Shown piece by piece: positions 23,016 to 34,000 of a stretch of 38,075 nucleotides of DNA (position 1 is the first letter of the stretch; the number at the start of each line of letters is the position of its first letter). The position numbers and the translations under genes were made by a program. Below the pieces are notes generated by a model. It saw only the letters and a program-made list of their open reading frames with translations, did not search any database and had not been told where the DNA came from. This DNA is from Hyphochytrium catenoides (Eukaryota > Sar > Hyphochytriomycetes > Hyphochytriales > Hyphochytriaceae). The stretch lies in the NCBI GenBank assembly GCA_900088475.1, contig FLMG01002763.1:100701-138775 (forward strand). The letters are read 5' to 3'.

Positions 23016-23713
23016 AAAGACAACGATGCTGATCTGGCCAACAAGACCTGGACATTCCTTACAACACTGTTTTCCAATCTATTTCAGTCTATTCGGCATG
23101 TAGCTCTTCTTTCATACTTTGATTATGGCTAGTAGGTAGCCTCCTCCTCCCCACCAGAGAGAATGGATGTCGGAGCTCTACAAGGCAGGACGAAAGAAAA
23201 CACGGGCGTCTAAGTAAATCTTAGTAGCCACGGAAGATCCGGCTGCGATAAAGGAACAGCCTCGTTGTGTCTGCAACGAGGGGGAAAATAGTTCTCTTAA
23301 CTACTAGTGAAGGTAAGCTTGAGGAAGATGAGTGAGTTCAAGCAACTTTTGCATACGTCCATCATAGCTTGAGAAAAGGAGAGATGATCAGCAGCAGCCC
23401 CAGATGTATGGCTCTCCATCCCTTAATGGTAATAAGCTCTATAAACAGAAAGAGCTGCGATCTGTGTTACCAGTAGAAGGAGGAGCTGCGAGGGAATCTG
23501 TCTGGTAATAAGTTTGGCAAGTGACTCGATTCTCTGAGTATTCCTCTAGGAAAAGAATCTTGAACGGGTGAATGGAACGGATAAACTGAAGCGCCCACTT
23601 GCGCTGGTTAGCATAAAATGTAGATCTGACGGGAGATAAAAACGAGGTCGATCAATATGTATATGATCATGAGGTAAGTCATGAGAGTGGCACATCTTAC
23701 CAACAAGTATTAA
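23016..23713. other. No gene recognised
   Basis: No frame with supported splice sites was found on either strand between the inverted repeat and the minus-strand candidate gene that ends at 23714. Confidence 0.4.
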
Positions 23714-24138
23714 TCATGAAGCTCGATGCACGTGCCGACCAGCTGACAACGGTGTATGAGCCGTGTGCTGCCATCTCTCAGCTGTATTATTCGCTCCTCT
23801 ATTTTCTGACAACGCAATGACTCTGGCCTGAGCCCTATTATCCAATTTTCCCGAGTCTCCTCTCTCGCCGACGACAAGAAACTCCCCACGCAATGAGTTC
23901 TCCTATAGTCACAGGATGTGGGGCTTGTTGTCACCCAAAGATCCAGATTTTTCCTTTTCACCCTTAACCATAACGTGACAGTTCTCCGCCGCTATGGGTG
24001 ATTCACTTGTCTCACCAAATGAGTCAGCTCGGGGGCCTCCTTGCTCAACAGCTATATTAATAATTGCAGCAGCTCTGCGATCGACGTCAAAGTGGCTGCT
24101 GGCGAGGGGTTTTGACTGGCGGGGTTTTTTGATGTCCT
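23714..24138 (-). CDS. Possible two-exon 3' part of an unknown gene
   Basis: Exon 24138-23969 starts after a CTAAG acceptor, reads 56 codons of hydrophilic protein (for example FDVDRRAAAIINIAVEQGG) and ends at ATG|GTTAAGG. It joins in phase to exon 23902-23714, which reads 62 codons (for example GERGDSGKLDNRAQARVIA) and stops at TGA. The first exon begins with two bases of a split codon, so upstream exons should exist. A hydrophobic open stretch on the same strand near 24750-24910 (LILIVLTSARRSESLKREW) might be one of them, but I could not link it. No family is recognised. Confidence 0.4.
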
Positions 24139-24444
24139 CTTAGATGAGTTTCTTGAAAGCTGCCAAGACTCTTTCATACCACTTTCCCCGTTCACACAAG
24201 AACCTTTTCTGAGACTTTTGTTAGAGAATGCCACAATCACCAGCAACGCTGTACCGGGGGCATGGTAGCCTTCAAAGCAGCGGCATTCCTGAATCACCAT
24301 ATATATTAATGGTCGTCTGGAATGATGATACCAAAGAAGGTATCTCGTAAATTGGACAAAAGACCAGAGAAGGATTCCTTTTTGTCCTATCGGACAAGAG
24401 AAGACATTGCGCAAGCGCCCTTCACTGCTCCCGCGGAGGCTCAC

Positions 24445-25205
24445 AAACTGTGACGTCTAACCTCACTCTTTCCCTCAGTCTCGATTATGAAGAATCAGCT
24501 ATTACTGGAAAGATCAACTAAGTTTTTCTTTTTATAACTTTCAAGGATTGTCCTCATTACTGCTCAGGCTGCAGGCGGCGATGATGTGACTTTTCTCCCT
24601 TGCGCTTCATACAACATCAGTTCCAATGATGTTTCCAATGCTTCTTGCTCCTCTGTGATTGCGTGAACTAACACCTTCTCCGCCTATCCACGATGAGGAT
24701 AGCCCAAGCCATATGGTAGCATAACTCTTCGTGCAACGACGTCTAGGCTAGACAGGGACCAATCGAGAGCACAGACTGGCACATACGAAGCCGATCAGCG
24801 ACCCAAAGTACAAACTGCCCAAACGCTACATTTCTTCTTGGTGGTTCCAGCCATTCACGCTTGAGGCTTTCAGAGCGACGAGCACTGGTGAGGACGATAA
24901 GAATGAGGCAATTTTTCTTGCAGACTTCAGAACAATCGAATTACTTTCGTTCAAGAGATCTCCTAGGCAGTAGGAGACATCTACGTGGAGCTACCGAGCG
25001 ATGAAGCACTGGAGCATTTTGAAAGAAGAGATCTTATAGGTAGACGAGGACATCTACGTGGGAGTCACTGAAGGATGGAGCACTAAAGTCACTCATAAAG
25101 AGAGTGGACTTATAAAAAAGTGGACGGCTTATCGGGACGAGTCCGACGGTGGCTTGGCCCTCCTTGGCTGACGCCGAGCTAGCAGCACTTAGTAGAGAAG
25201 CCTGC
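24445..25205. other. Mostly unassigned region downstream of FIS1
   Basis: The last bases next to 25205 should be the FIS1 3' untranslated region. A direct repeat of gacatctacgtgg with similar flanks lies at 24976-24988 and 25049-25061, each followed by gat-gagcact. Apart from the hydrophobic minus-strand frame near 24750-24910, no coding signal is seen. Confidence 0.4.
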
Positions 25206-25974
25206 CTAGTATCCTCGTCTCTTTTTCAGAAGGAGGTGGACCCCAACTGCTAGCAACGCCGTGGCGCCAGCTGCCAATCCTAAGCCCACAGCGCCGTCTA
25301 AAGAGAAAGGACATTAAATACCGGAGGCTGATCAGCATAAAAGCCCTTCTATTGATTAGGAAGCAAGCAGGCCCGTACCTTTAGCAATAACCTCCTTTAG
25401 ACAATTATGTAGGGCCAGGGCCTTCGCATTAGTTGGCTCTCGTCGAAGAAGCCTCTCAATATAGTTCCGACTCTTAGAGTACTCACCAAGTGCGTAGTGA
25501 GCAAGAGCAATGAAGTAGAGGCAGTCGCTAGGGTTATATCCCTCATCAATAAGGTCTGCACATCCCGGGATTTCCCAAGAGTATGTTAGTCGGCGTAACC
25601 CTACGTAGCTTCCATTAAGCTCATAGGCTTACCTTCCATAAGTCCAATACCTCTATACTTGTCTTCTCGATGAGGGCTTTTAGTCAGAACCCAAGCATAG
25701 TTGAATTTGACCTGCGCCAGAGTTGTCAAGCCCCAATGACCACCACGCTGCCAACCACAGTCGTTTGCCGAGTACCTGAGAAGAAGGGTGGTCTTTCTCT
25801 TGCTCGCTTAGATAGGCCTCCCGCGCGGACTGTATAATGAGGAAAGCCAGATCAATCGTCACCTGCTGCAAGAATCAAAGCCTCTGTCGTCTATTGTTCT
25901 ACCTCAATATCCTTGATCGCAAACCTTGCTTCTTCTTGCAACTGCTGATCGAGGACGGCGCGAGGAGAAGCCAT
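25206..25974 (-). CDS. FIS1: Fis1, mitochondrial and peroxisomal fission protein
   Basis: Fis1 is a tail-anchored outer-membrane adaptor that takes part in mitochondrial and peroxisomal division. Five exons on the minus strand (25974-25903, 25865-25776, 25711-25633, 25555-25379, 25297-25206) join in phase and give 169 residues. The two TPR-like repeats are clear: VKFNYAWVLTKSP and YRGIGLMEDLIDEGY in the first, then DCLYFIALAHYALGEYSKS, YIERLLRREPTNAKAL and the conserved N/K-rich helix before the membrane span. The C-terminus has DGAVGLGLAAGATALLAVG followed by a short basic tail (LLKKRRGY), the expected tail anchor. The N-terminal region is a little longer than in human Fis1. Introns of 64 nt and similar size are typical of this window. 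Confidence 0.93.
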
Positions 25975-26102
25975 CCTATCTCGTCGTAAGAAGATTCCCC
26001 TTCCAGAGATTATTGAAGCTTCACAGTCAGGCACGTCCCTCGGAACCTCACAAGTCCGTTAACTAGCTGAGTATTATGGGTTGCTTCGCCAAAATGCTGG
26101 CT

Positions 26103-26634
26103 CTAATAATCAGTCACTGCAATGGATCTGGCGCGAAAAATAGAGTTCTGAAGCTTTTTGTTGGGATGTTTCTCAACGGATTTGGCTGTCTTGCTTAGAA
26201 TATCGCAGATTCTGCAACAGTTTTCCTCATTCCAACGATTAATCTGCTAACGGAAAGGATTGTTAGTGTGTCGTTTCAACAAACTCTGGGAATCTTCTTA
26301 CCTTCCTTTATAGGAAGTAGACTTCATACTAACGAGCGGCATGCACGCTCATGCCTCCAACGATGGATCATGAGCGCCTCGTCTTCCTCAATCTTGTGGC
26401 CACGCGCGTCCAGAACTGTTCCTCTGGTTCAATACATGAAGCTTATGTGGTGCCGAGGGTATCCATGCGCTCATGATCTCCAGACTTGAGCAATAGAATC
26501 CGGGAATGCTGGGAGGAAGAGTGGAGATAGTTTGCCGCTCCCATTGTAGAGCTCTTCCGCTTCGTATCTTCGTAGAGACTGTTCAACGTCGCCTTGTTAG
26601 AATCTGCCAAGTTTCGTTGTTGGACGTGTGCCAT
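26103..26634 (-). CDS. Unrecognised 127-residue basic protein
   Basis: Three exons join in phase: 26634-26486, 26423-26330 and 26243-26103, giving 127 residues from ATG to TAG. The middle exon reads GTVLDARGHKIEEDEALM and the last begins INRWNEENCCRICDILSK. The product is hydrophilic, has no signal peptide or membrane span and carries a CCRIC cysteine cluster. The first donor (AA|GTCTGG) and second donor (TTA|GTATGA) are weaker than average, so boundaries may shift by a few residues. The open frame extends upstream to about 26781, so an earlier start is possible. It lies 129 bases upstream of the FIS1 start on the same strand. I do not recognise a family. Confidence 0.6.
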
Positions 26635-26781
26635 GGTCCCATTGCGTTTGATCCGCCGGTGGTCCGACTGCTCCTCGGACTCTGACAGATTTTGAGAAAC
26701 ATGTCGTGCAAGGGAAAGTACTCTAAACTCTGGGCGTCCTCCCGCTAAGAATCTTTCCCACTTAATGGGAGGTGTTCGCAT

Positions 26782-27945
26782 TTCTTGAACACGAAGAGCT
26801 GGGCTGAAGTAGAGGGGTTGCTGTCAATCTCAGTCCTACGGACCATGGTTACCATCGATCTCACTTCAACCTAAGAACTAGCCAAGCCCGCTCCTTCAGC
26901 GGATGTGCCTCCTTCATCACGTAGGGCAGAAGGGCCTCTGAAACTCTTGAAGATAAGCATCGTTAGGTTTCAAGGCAAAAGATCTTCTATTTGACTTGGC
27001 TTTGTCTCTGACCTTCCAAAGGAAAGCTAGAAGTTTCTGATCGTCGGTCACTCTGTTGGTTCCGGTTGCACTGTGTGACTAACGAGTTAGATGCATCTCC
27101 TAATGGAGAGAAGTCATCGCCCTTCATCTTATCTTTGCACCTCATAGTAGTATAACTTGAACTGAGTAATTCGTTCTCGTACTCTCCTTCCTTGCTCTTC
27201 TCTGAAAAGAAAGTTGATGAGCAGGGTCACTCTGAGAAGAGATCTTTTCTCTGCTGTAGAGTCGGGAGATCGTATTCTCTCTTCTAAGGCAATAAGATAT
27301 AGCCATCTCTTTCTCTGTCAGTTCTTACGCCCCACAGCTCGCAGTTTTTATGTCTGCTGATAGCCTGTATGTAGTCTTTCTCCTCCTCCAACCCCCGTCC
27401 TATCTCCATAGCAGAATACATGTTTAGAGGATGAACGCTCAACTATCAGGAAGAACTTCACCGGTTTGCTTCTGTCTTCGGTTCGATAAAAATATAAGTT
27501 CACTCCTCAGCTAATGTTGAGCTTGTATTGCGGGCCAATAGTATGTTTATCGTGTTCTCCTCCACAGCCTGGTTCCACGGACTCTAGGACCTTTTGGACC
27601 TCTTCAGGCAGCTTCACCAAACTGAAAGATTCTTCTTCCCGTTAAGGATCGCAAGATAGTGTTCATCATCATCATAGTGTTCATTATCAACCTCTTCAGT
27701 TCCTCATGAGATAATTTTGGCCCCCACATGAGACAACGGAGTGTTCCTCCACTTCTGATACTTTCGCGGCTTACTTGCAAACCTTACTACCGATCAGGCA
27801 TTTTCTCTTTTGAAGTCGCGATCTGAGAGAGACGGTATTTATAGAGGAGAAGAGCCGCTTGAGCTTTGATTTAGTCTACATAATTAGTGGGAGCACATTA
27901 CTCCTCGCTTTGCAAGTTATCGGGCCATCGCTCTTAACACCTCCT
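26782..27945. other. Largely unassigned region with one short coding-like minus frame
   Basis: At about 27511-27644 the minus strand is open and reads LVKLPEEVQKVLESVEPG and then GPQYKLNIS before a stop, which looks protein-like but has no supported upstream exon. Around 26890-26960 another minus stretch reads SALRDEGGTSAEGAG up to a TAG. The rest is CT-rich, with repeated tctcttc and agagatc text, and shows no gene. Confidence 0.35.
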
Positions 27946-28912
27946 CTAAAATGGCTTAATACTCCCTGTTCCACGCAATTGGTTCTTGAGAGCACTAGGA
28001 TTAGACCAGGAAGAGTGTAGGTAGTCATCGTCGTCAGCTTCTGCTAGCTGCTTCATCTCTTCTTGCTTCTTGAAATAATAGGCCATCATAGCCTTCTGCT
28101 CCTCCTCACTGATGCCAGGCTCTCGAGCAGGCGGTCCAGCATTGGGCTTTTGAAGCTTAGCGATGACTTTAGTCTTCTCATTCTTCCCTACTCTTTCCCG
28201 GAGCTTCTGGTCCCGAAAAAGTTCCTTGCCAGCCCACCACAACTGGGCAGTGTTCGGGTCCAGAATATCGCCATTGAGCTAGATAAAGGGTGAGTTTGAG
28301 AGCTATTGAAGGTGACGTGATGGGATCCCAGATGCTTACCACTTCAGCGCCAAGAGATACAGGGTCCTCCTCTAGGAGGACTCTTACACTATCCCATTCT
28401 GGCAGCCCCATGGGGTAAGCCATTGTAACCCCTCCTCTGATGTTATCAATCTTCTCTTGGAGCAGTTTGCTAGAGAGTGGTACTTTCATCGCTACATTGT
28501 TCTTATCAATGGCTTGTAGGGCGTCCTTGCAAACCTTGTCTAGCACTTCGGCCAGCTGGGGACCGGGACTATTGCCCGTTCGTTCTCCCAGAGGATCCTC
28601 CGCATAGTTTGGACCCTACGTATAGGGAAAAATTAAAAGCTGGAATATGAGAAACCTCTTCTTGAAGCATCTGCTCACCTTCTCAATCCTCTCTCCGCCC
28701 TGCTCTTGGATGTGATCTATGCCCTTCTTCTCCGGGTGTTTGGCTGGTCCATGAGCAGCCAGTTGCGCCACCGCCCCGGCCAAGTTCTGGATTCTAAGTC
28801 TATTGTTCCAGATGTTGACTAAGTCTCTGATTATTTCATCGCCGGAAGCGTCAACCGTCGTCTCATAGAGGAACTGGTCCAACTCTGTCTTCTTCACATG
28901 GATGACCACCAT
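27946..28912 (-). CDS. CFAP298: CFAP298 (C21orf59/Kurly) cilia assembly protein
   Basis: CFAP298 is needed for motile cilia in animals and algae, where it works with cytoplasmic dynein-arm assembly factors. Three exons (28912-28679, 28615-28340, 28278-27946) join in phase and give 280 residues; the human protein has 290. Recognisable conserved blocks are MVVIHVKK at the start, IRGGVTMAYPMGLPEWD in the middle, AQLWWAGKEL, VGKNEKTKVIAKLQ, PAREPGISEEEQK, and DDDDYLHSSWSNPSALK near the C-terminus. The start is the ATG at 28912, matching the family's N-terminus. This gene implies that the organism, or a recent ancestor, builds motile flagella. Confidence 0.95.
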
Positions 28913-29260
28913 ACTTTCCAGCTTCTTAAATCGCCCACTTTGCGTACGTCTTCGTCTATCACTCGGCCGGGCCGACGGAGCTTCCTGCGCTAATGAAGCA
29001 AATCTTATTTAAAAGCTTGAGCTTGACTCGAGGGAGACTCTTTGCTTCGGTCAATGCCTGCTTTAACGGACGATGATGTGCTTTTTCTGAAGCTTGATCG
29101 GCGGTCTTCCGCGAGTTGTGATGAGGGACGTGACGTGTCGCTTCGTCTTGTTGCTGCCTCTGACCTCTGACGAGCTCTTTGTTGGTGTTGTTGAAGTGTG
29201 TCGGCGAGCACATCAAGGGCTGAACTAAGTGTTTCGGTATTTTGAATACACAACCAGTAT
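28913..29260 (-). other. Upstream region of CFAP298 with two competing open frames
   Basis: On the minus strand two frames stay open. One (29005-29253) reads LDVLADTLQQHQQRARQRSE and is serine- and arginine-rich. The other (28959-29216) reads a Gln/His-rich text. One of them may be the last exon of the unknown gene upstream, preceded by an acceptor at about 29244, but splice phases do not settle which. The CFAP298 promoter must overlap this stretch. Confidence 0.3.
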
Positions 29261-29477
29261 TAAGCTATAACCTGAATATGAACAATATTTATTAGCGAAA
29301 AGTGTTCTTTGATGATAGCGGTTAGCGGCACATTGCAGGCCACACAGCCTCTGGGGACAACCGTCGTCCTCCAAGGGGGTAGGTACACACCGTGCTGGCC
29401 GTAGTAAGCTACTCATCATAGGGCCCTTGATAGTTATCGGGGTTACTCACCTACAGTCACTGAGATGGGTGGTCTAC

Positions 29478-29840
29478 TTTGTCGTCAATCCACGCAAAGC
29501 AGTGGCTGTGGATGTGAAGGACAGGACCTGCCAGAGATGAGGAACTCTCATCACTGGAGGACGGGAGTGGAGGTGGGAGGGCGAAGCTTCTCAAGAACAG
29601 TTAAGGAAAGAGAGAAGATTACTGTACATATCTAATCCTTCGCCGCTGCGGTTAATTATTCTCGGACAGATCGCTAATCTAGGGCTTGGATGGACTGGGT
29701 CCATAAGTGCTCATTCTCTCCAACCAGCACTAGTATCGGATACAGTTCACTATTCTTGGCAGGAGATTCGGGTGGTTCTTGCAATGGCTAGAAAGCTCGC
29801 CGCCGCCCCTCAAACAGATTTTCCCCTTATCATTGTGACA
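29478..29840 (-). CDS. Probable exons of an unidentified minus-strand gene
   Basis: Exon 29787-29744 (CCATTG..., reading LQEPPESPAKNSE) joins in phase to 29586-29478, which reads FALPPPLPSSSDESSSSLA and then VLHIHSHCFAWIDDK and ends AAA|GTAGAC. Downstream, a frame near 29270-29400 reads HGVYLPPWRTTVVPRGCVAC, a likely further exon with a CxxC pair, reachable through a CCAG acceptor in phase. Upstream, a serine/arginine-rich frame (to about 30061) could splice in through a 52-nt intron ending at 29788, but it has no ATG. Neither end is resolved. The Pro/Ser-rich linker followed by an HIHSHCF-type segment is not a family I know. Confidence 0.45.
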
Positions 29841-30270
29841 GGAGAGGCATCTTCATAGTATGACCCGTTACTCTGTCTCCTTTCTCGTCCATCTCTCTCG
29901 CTGTCGCTTTCTCTATCGTTCCCTACTCTTTCATAGCATCTTCGTCTCTCTCGCCTTCTCTGTCTTTGGCTCTGTGTCTCTCTGGTCCTCTTGCTGTGGC
30001 ACTGTTGGTCTACATTGGAGTTCTCTTGTTGACCAAAAGCATGAATGTTATCCTCTGTCACTTGTCTCTATTGCAATCCACAAGAGTGTCTGTCATCTTC
30101 ACTAACTTGGATGAGTCTCAGCAGCAGCCAGATGAATCTCTGCGGGCGAGGAAGAGTGAAGCCAACATCCAAGTGACTTGGGAAAAGATCCGTGAGCAAC
30201 TCACTACCATCAAGAGAAACCGTGGAAGTTTATTGCTGGCCTAAGTGTACGGTTTATTAAGACAGAAAGC

Positions 30271-30898
30271 ATGTATAGTCCTGGCTATGGAGGCGGGTAC
30301 TCTGCTCCAACTTATGGGGGTGCGGCTACTCAAAGACCCGCTGGAAAGAGTGAGTGGCTCTGGATTGTTACTCTCTCTCTCTCTCTTTCGCGTCGATCTT
30401 TCAGCCATTCTCGTCCAAGTGAAAAGTCCTAGTTGCTGACTTATCTTTTCCCCGACAGCACCCGCAAGCGGCGTCTTCATGAATGGCATGTACTCGTCGA
30501 TGTACCAGATGCCATCATATTACCAATCTGCTGATGTCAGCAGCGACCATGCTCTAGGACAATCCAATTACGGTCTTTTCCAACACCGATCCAGCTCTCC
30601 TTATCGTCAGTCGAGTGTATCCATGGGATCCAAATCTCTTCATCTCTCTCCTGTACGTTCCGTCAACTATCCAAGAAGAACTGCTCCAGATTTCAGCCCA
30701 ATGGTTTCACGCCTGGATAACGCCGATAGGCAGAGACAGGAAAGCTTCCGAATACTTCCCGGAGAGCCTACTCCAGAGGAGCTCTCTATTTACGAGCTGG
30801 GGAGGAAGCCTAGTGGCTTTGTCTACACGACGAAGGGAAACCAAGCCGTCGAGTTTTGGGATGGGGTGACCAATATCCCTCTGGCAGCCAAGCACTAA
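30271..30898 (+). CDS. Unrecognised 172-residue protein with low-complexity N-terminus
   Basis: Two exons, 30271-30349 and 30459-30898, join in phase (AAG A|GTGAGT ... CCCCGACAG|CA) and give 172 residues. The N-terminal exon is Gly/Tyr-rich (MYSPGYGGGYSAPTYGG). The middle is Ser/Tyr/Met-rich and probably disordered. The last 50 residues look more ordered, with LPGEPTPEELSIYELG and GFVYTTKGNQAVEFWDG. There is no signal peptide or membrane span. The intron contains a (CT) run at 30371-30387 that serves as pyrimidine-rich sequence. It is convergent with the PX-AGC kinase gene. No family is recognised. Confidence 0.75.
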
Positions 30899-31082
30899 GA
30901 TGGACAAGGTAGAGGGAGAAGGACAAAAAGAGCAACCCTGAGGCAGACAGACAAAGGCGTTTCTCGCACAGGCCCCGCTCTCTTTCTCTCTAACTCATCG
31001 CTGTATATATGGTGGGTTGTTGACCACCAGGGAGGTTGATGTAGAGTATAAAGTATGTTTATATGTATGCAGCTGGACGTTG
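30899..31082. other. Short convergent intergenic region
   Basis: About 180 bases separate the stop of the plus-strand 172-residue protein from the proposed stop of the kinase on the minus strand. No coding signal; it must hold both 3' ends. Confidence 0.5.
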
Positions 31083-34000
31083 TCAGGTAAGAGTGACAGC
31101 GGTAGGGCGGCAACAGGCATCGACATCTGTGAATTTGAAAGACGTTAGGGTTCTAAGATTGCTGAAATACTCTTCGAGCCCAAAGGAGGAGAATCGAGGA
31201 TTCATCCTTTCTCTTTCGTGTTCGTCTTGCCCTTTGTAAGTCAAGAAGATAGACAAAGAGGCGGCGTTAGCTCCTCTTTGCTCTCGATGCCGCTTGCTAT
31301 ATAAAAAGTGTTCCAATAAAATTTCTCGCATTAGCCTTGTTATTGTCCTTGAAAGCGTTCGCCCACTTGCTTGGATAAAGACGCTTTACAGAGAACTCTT
31401 CGTTACATATCTTGAGCCTCAGTCTAGTGTTGCAAGTGCTGCATAGAACTAGGAGTCTGATAGGTGAAGCCTTGGAAGGTGCCCGACTGGCGATAAGAGC
31501 TGGAAGAAGTGCCTGCGGTTTAGAGATCATGACAAAAGAGTGAGCAAAAAATATGTGACAGAAGAACAAACTGCAGGTAGATTATTGCATAGCAGTCCAA
31601 CGCAAGACCTGGCTATAGAGCGCGAGAGAGAGCGCAAGACTCAGAAGGAAGACACAATATAGGATAGCCATATACCTAGGCGAGAGTCAGTAAAGCTCTC
31701 GATTGGCATGGAAGTGAACTCCGACTCGAAGTTCTTGGCCTCTACAATGCCTTCCACGTTCTAGAGGAAACGGTACATGAGGACGTGTCGTGAGCAAATA
31801 TAGAAGCAACAGTGATCCAAGGGACTTCGAGAAGCTGAGTAGCGATCCGGACAGGACGGCGACGTGTGTTCTCAAAGGATCATAAAATCCATGCGGTAAG
31901 CGTAGGAAGAAAGACTGAGACAATACGATACGATGACTAAGGATCGACAGTAAGCGACGGCCAGGTAAGTGAAGCACCAATTTGTATGTGGCGTAACATA
32001 GCACAGCTCACCTCGCAGGGCTTGAAAGGCGCAGCAATCTGTCTATTGTACAGAGCGAGCCAATCGATGGGCCGGAAGAAAGGATGAGTCTTGATATCGT
32101 TCGTCGTTCGAGTGCCTGCAACCGAAGTCATCATGAGGGAATGAAGGGAGCTCCTCGCACATAACATCTAGCATTCAGGTCACCAAAGACAAGACATGAA
32201 ACCTTCACCTCAAGAAATGGAGCAAGGGCCCCTCGGCGCACATTAGAACATGAGCAGTGCACGAATGGTGAGGAGCCTTATTATTGATTCTCAGTACCTA
32301 GTCTCTCAGCTGGCTTTTTCTGTAAAAAGCCTGCAATCAAGCTTCTTGCTTCAGGCGACATGTAAGCAGGAAACTCTACTGGAGAGTGGCGGATACTATG
32401 GAACAGCTGCTGACGGTTACGTGTGTACCAGGGAGGAAGACCTGCCAGACAATAAAAAGAAGCATATTTAAGATCGACGAGCTAAAATAACTGCACTAGT
32501 GGACGTGACAGGTCATAGCAAACTACGAACGGAGGGACTTAGGTACTCAAAGAGAAAAGGCGAGTTGTGCGGAACGGTAGGTCTTGGTGCAGATAGTACC
32601 AGTCAACTTTTCTATATGACCCCAATGGTTGGGGGCCGGCGCAAAGAATGGCAACAAAAAGAGAGAGAAAGATAGAGAGCAAGAGTTCGATGTCCTCAAA
32701 GGCGGTATGGCAATAAGAGTTGTGGAGGCCGGTATCAAACGTCTGTACCTGTGATCATCTCGTAGACTACCATTCCTAGAGCCCACCAGTCTACACCGGT
32801 TCCATGACCAAGCCTATCTAACATTTCAGGAGGGAGGTACTCAGGAGTCCCGCACATAGAGTTTGTACCTGCGGAAGCCGAAGAAGAGTTAGTCTCGTTC
32901 CCGCTCTAGGTATAGAAACGTCAAGGTTCACCGTTGATGACGAGAGAAAAAGTCGGCCAATAGAGAAAGAGAGCAGGAAGTGAAGTCCGCGACCTAACGC
33001 CGGACCACTTTCCACGGCATCCCAGCTACTATGCTCTCGTCCTGCTGTAAAGCTGCTCGTGCTCCTTGCTTTTAACGCACCTTCCGTCCCATCAAAGACA
33101 TCCTGTTTCGAGAGACCAAAGTCTGCAAGGAGTATATGCCCTTCCCCATCAAAAAGCAAATTTTCTGGCTTGAGGTCTCTGTAGACTACTCCAACAGAGT
33201 GTAGATACTCAAGGGCTAGGACTATTTCTGCTGCGTAAAAGCAAGCCGTACTTTCCGGGAATCTTTCTAAGCGAGAGAGATGAAAGAAGAGCTCTCCTCC
33301 AGGACAATAGTCAAGGACGAAGTACAGCTTAAAGCGAGTCTGGAAGGCATAATGTAGGTGGACAATGAACGGATGCTTCGTCGTCTTTCCTAGAACTGCT
33401 CTTTCAGTTCGAGTATGCTCTACCTGCTTTCTCTTTTTTACGTTATCCTTGGATAGAACCTGGAGGGGCCAAGAAGGGATTGGGTACGAAAAGGTGGAGA
33501 GGGGGAGGCACTTAGAGCTTGTTGCCCTAACGGTCAGAGGCTTGAGTGCTAAGTAACAAGCAGTTTCAACCTAGAACTGCGAGTCCCCACTCTCTCGGGC
33601 AACATTTGCGAGCGCTAGAGAGAAGCTTGAGGCCGAGGTCGTGAAGGAAGATGGAGCGCGCCTGCGCAGAACTGATAGAAAAGCGAACAAGCCGGAAGTA
33701 GGCATACCTTCATTGCATAGAGGTGGCCGTTGTCCTTCTTCCTGACCAGGGTAACTTTCCCATACGATCCTTTCCCAATCACCTTGATCAGCTCAAACTC
33801 ATCTAGGGCAATTTTCTTCCCCGGGTCAGCAGTGACCAGTGTCTCTGTGTCTGCTGGGGTGGAGCTCTCTTCTACGACTTCCATGTCTTCTGTCCCATCA
33901 TCTTCTCCTCGCTTTGGTAGGCCCACGCTTTTGGCTATACCCCGATTCTGCGAAGATACTGCTCCTGGTTCTCTTCGCTGAGGAGAGGTGATAGTTCACC

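Noticed and set aside
25101-25160. Hammerhead-like ribozyme suggested by a cgggacgagtccgac stretch
   Set aside because: The other conserved core blocks (CUGAUGA and GAAA in the right order) are absent.
29810-30061. Arg/Ser-rich SR-like protein on the minus strand
   Set aside because: It begins with GTG after an in-frame TAG, has no ATG, and its composition is the complement of a CT-rich tract. Kept only as a possible upstream exon of the unknown gene.
32994-33080. A 29-residue insertion in the kinase activation loop
   Set aside because: A donor at 33080 (GAAG|GTGCGT) in the right phase removes it and restores the usual length between DFG and CGTPEY.
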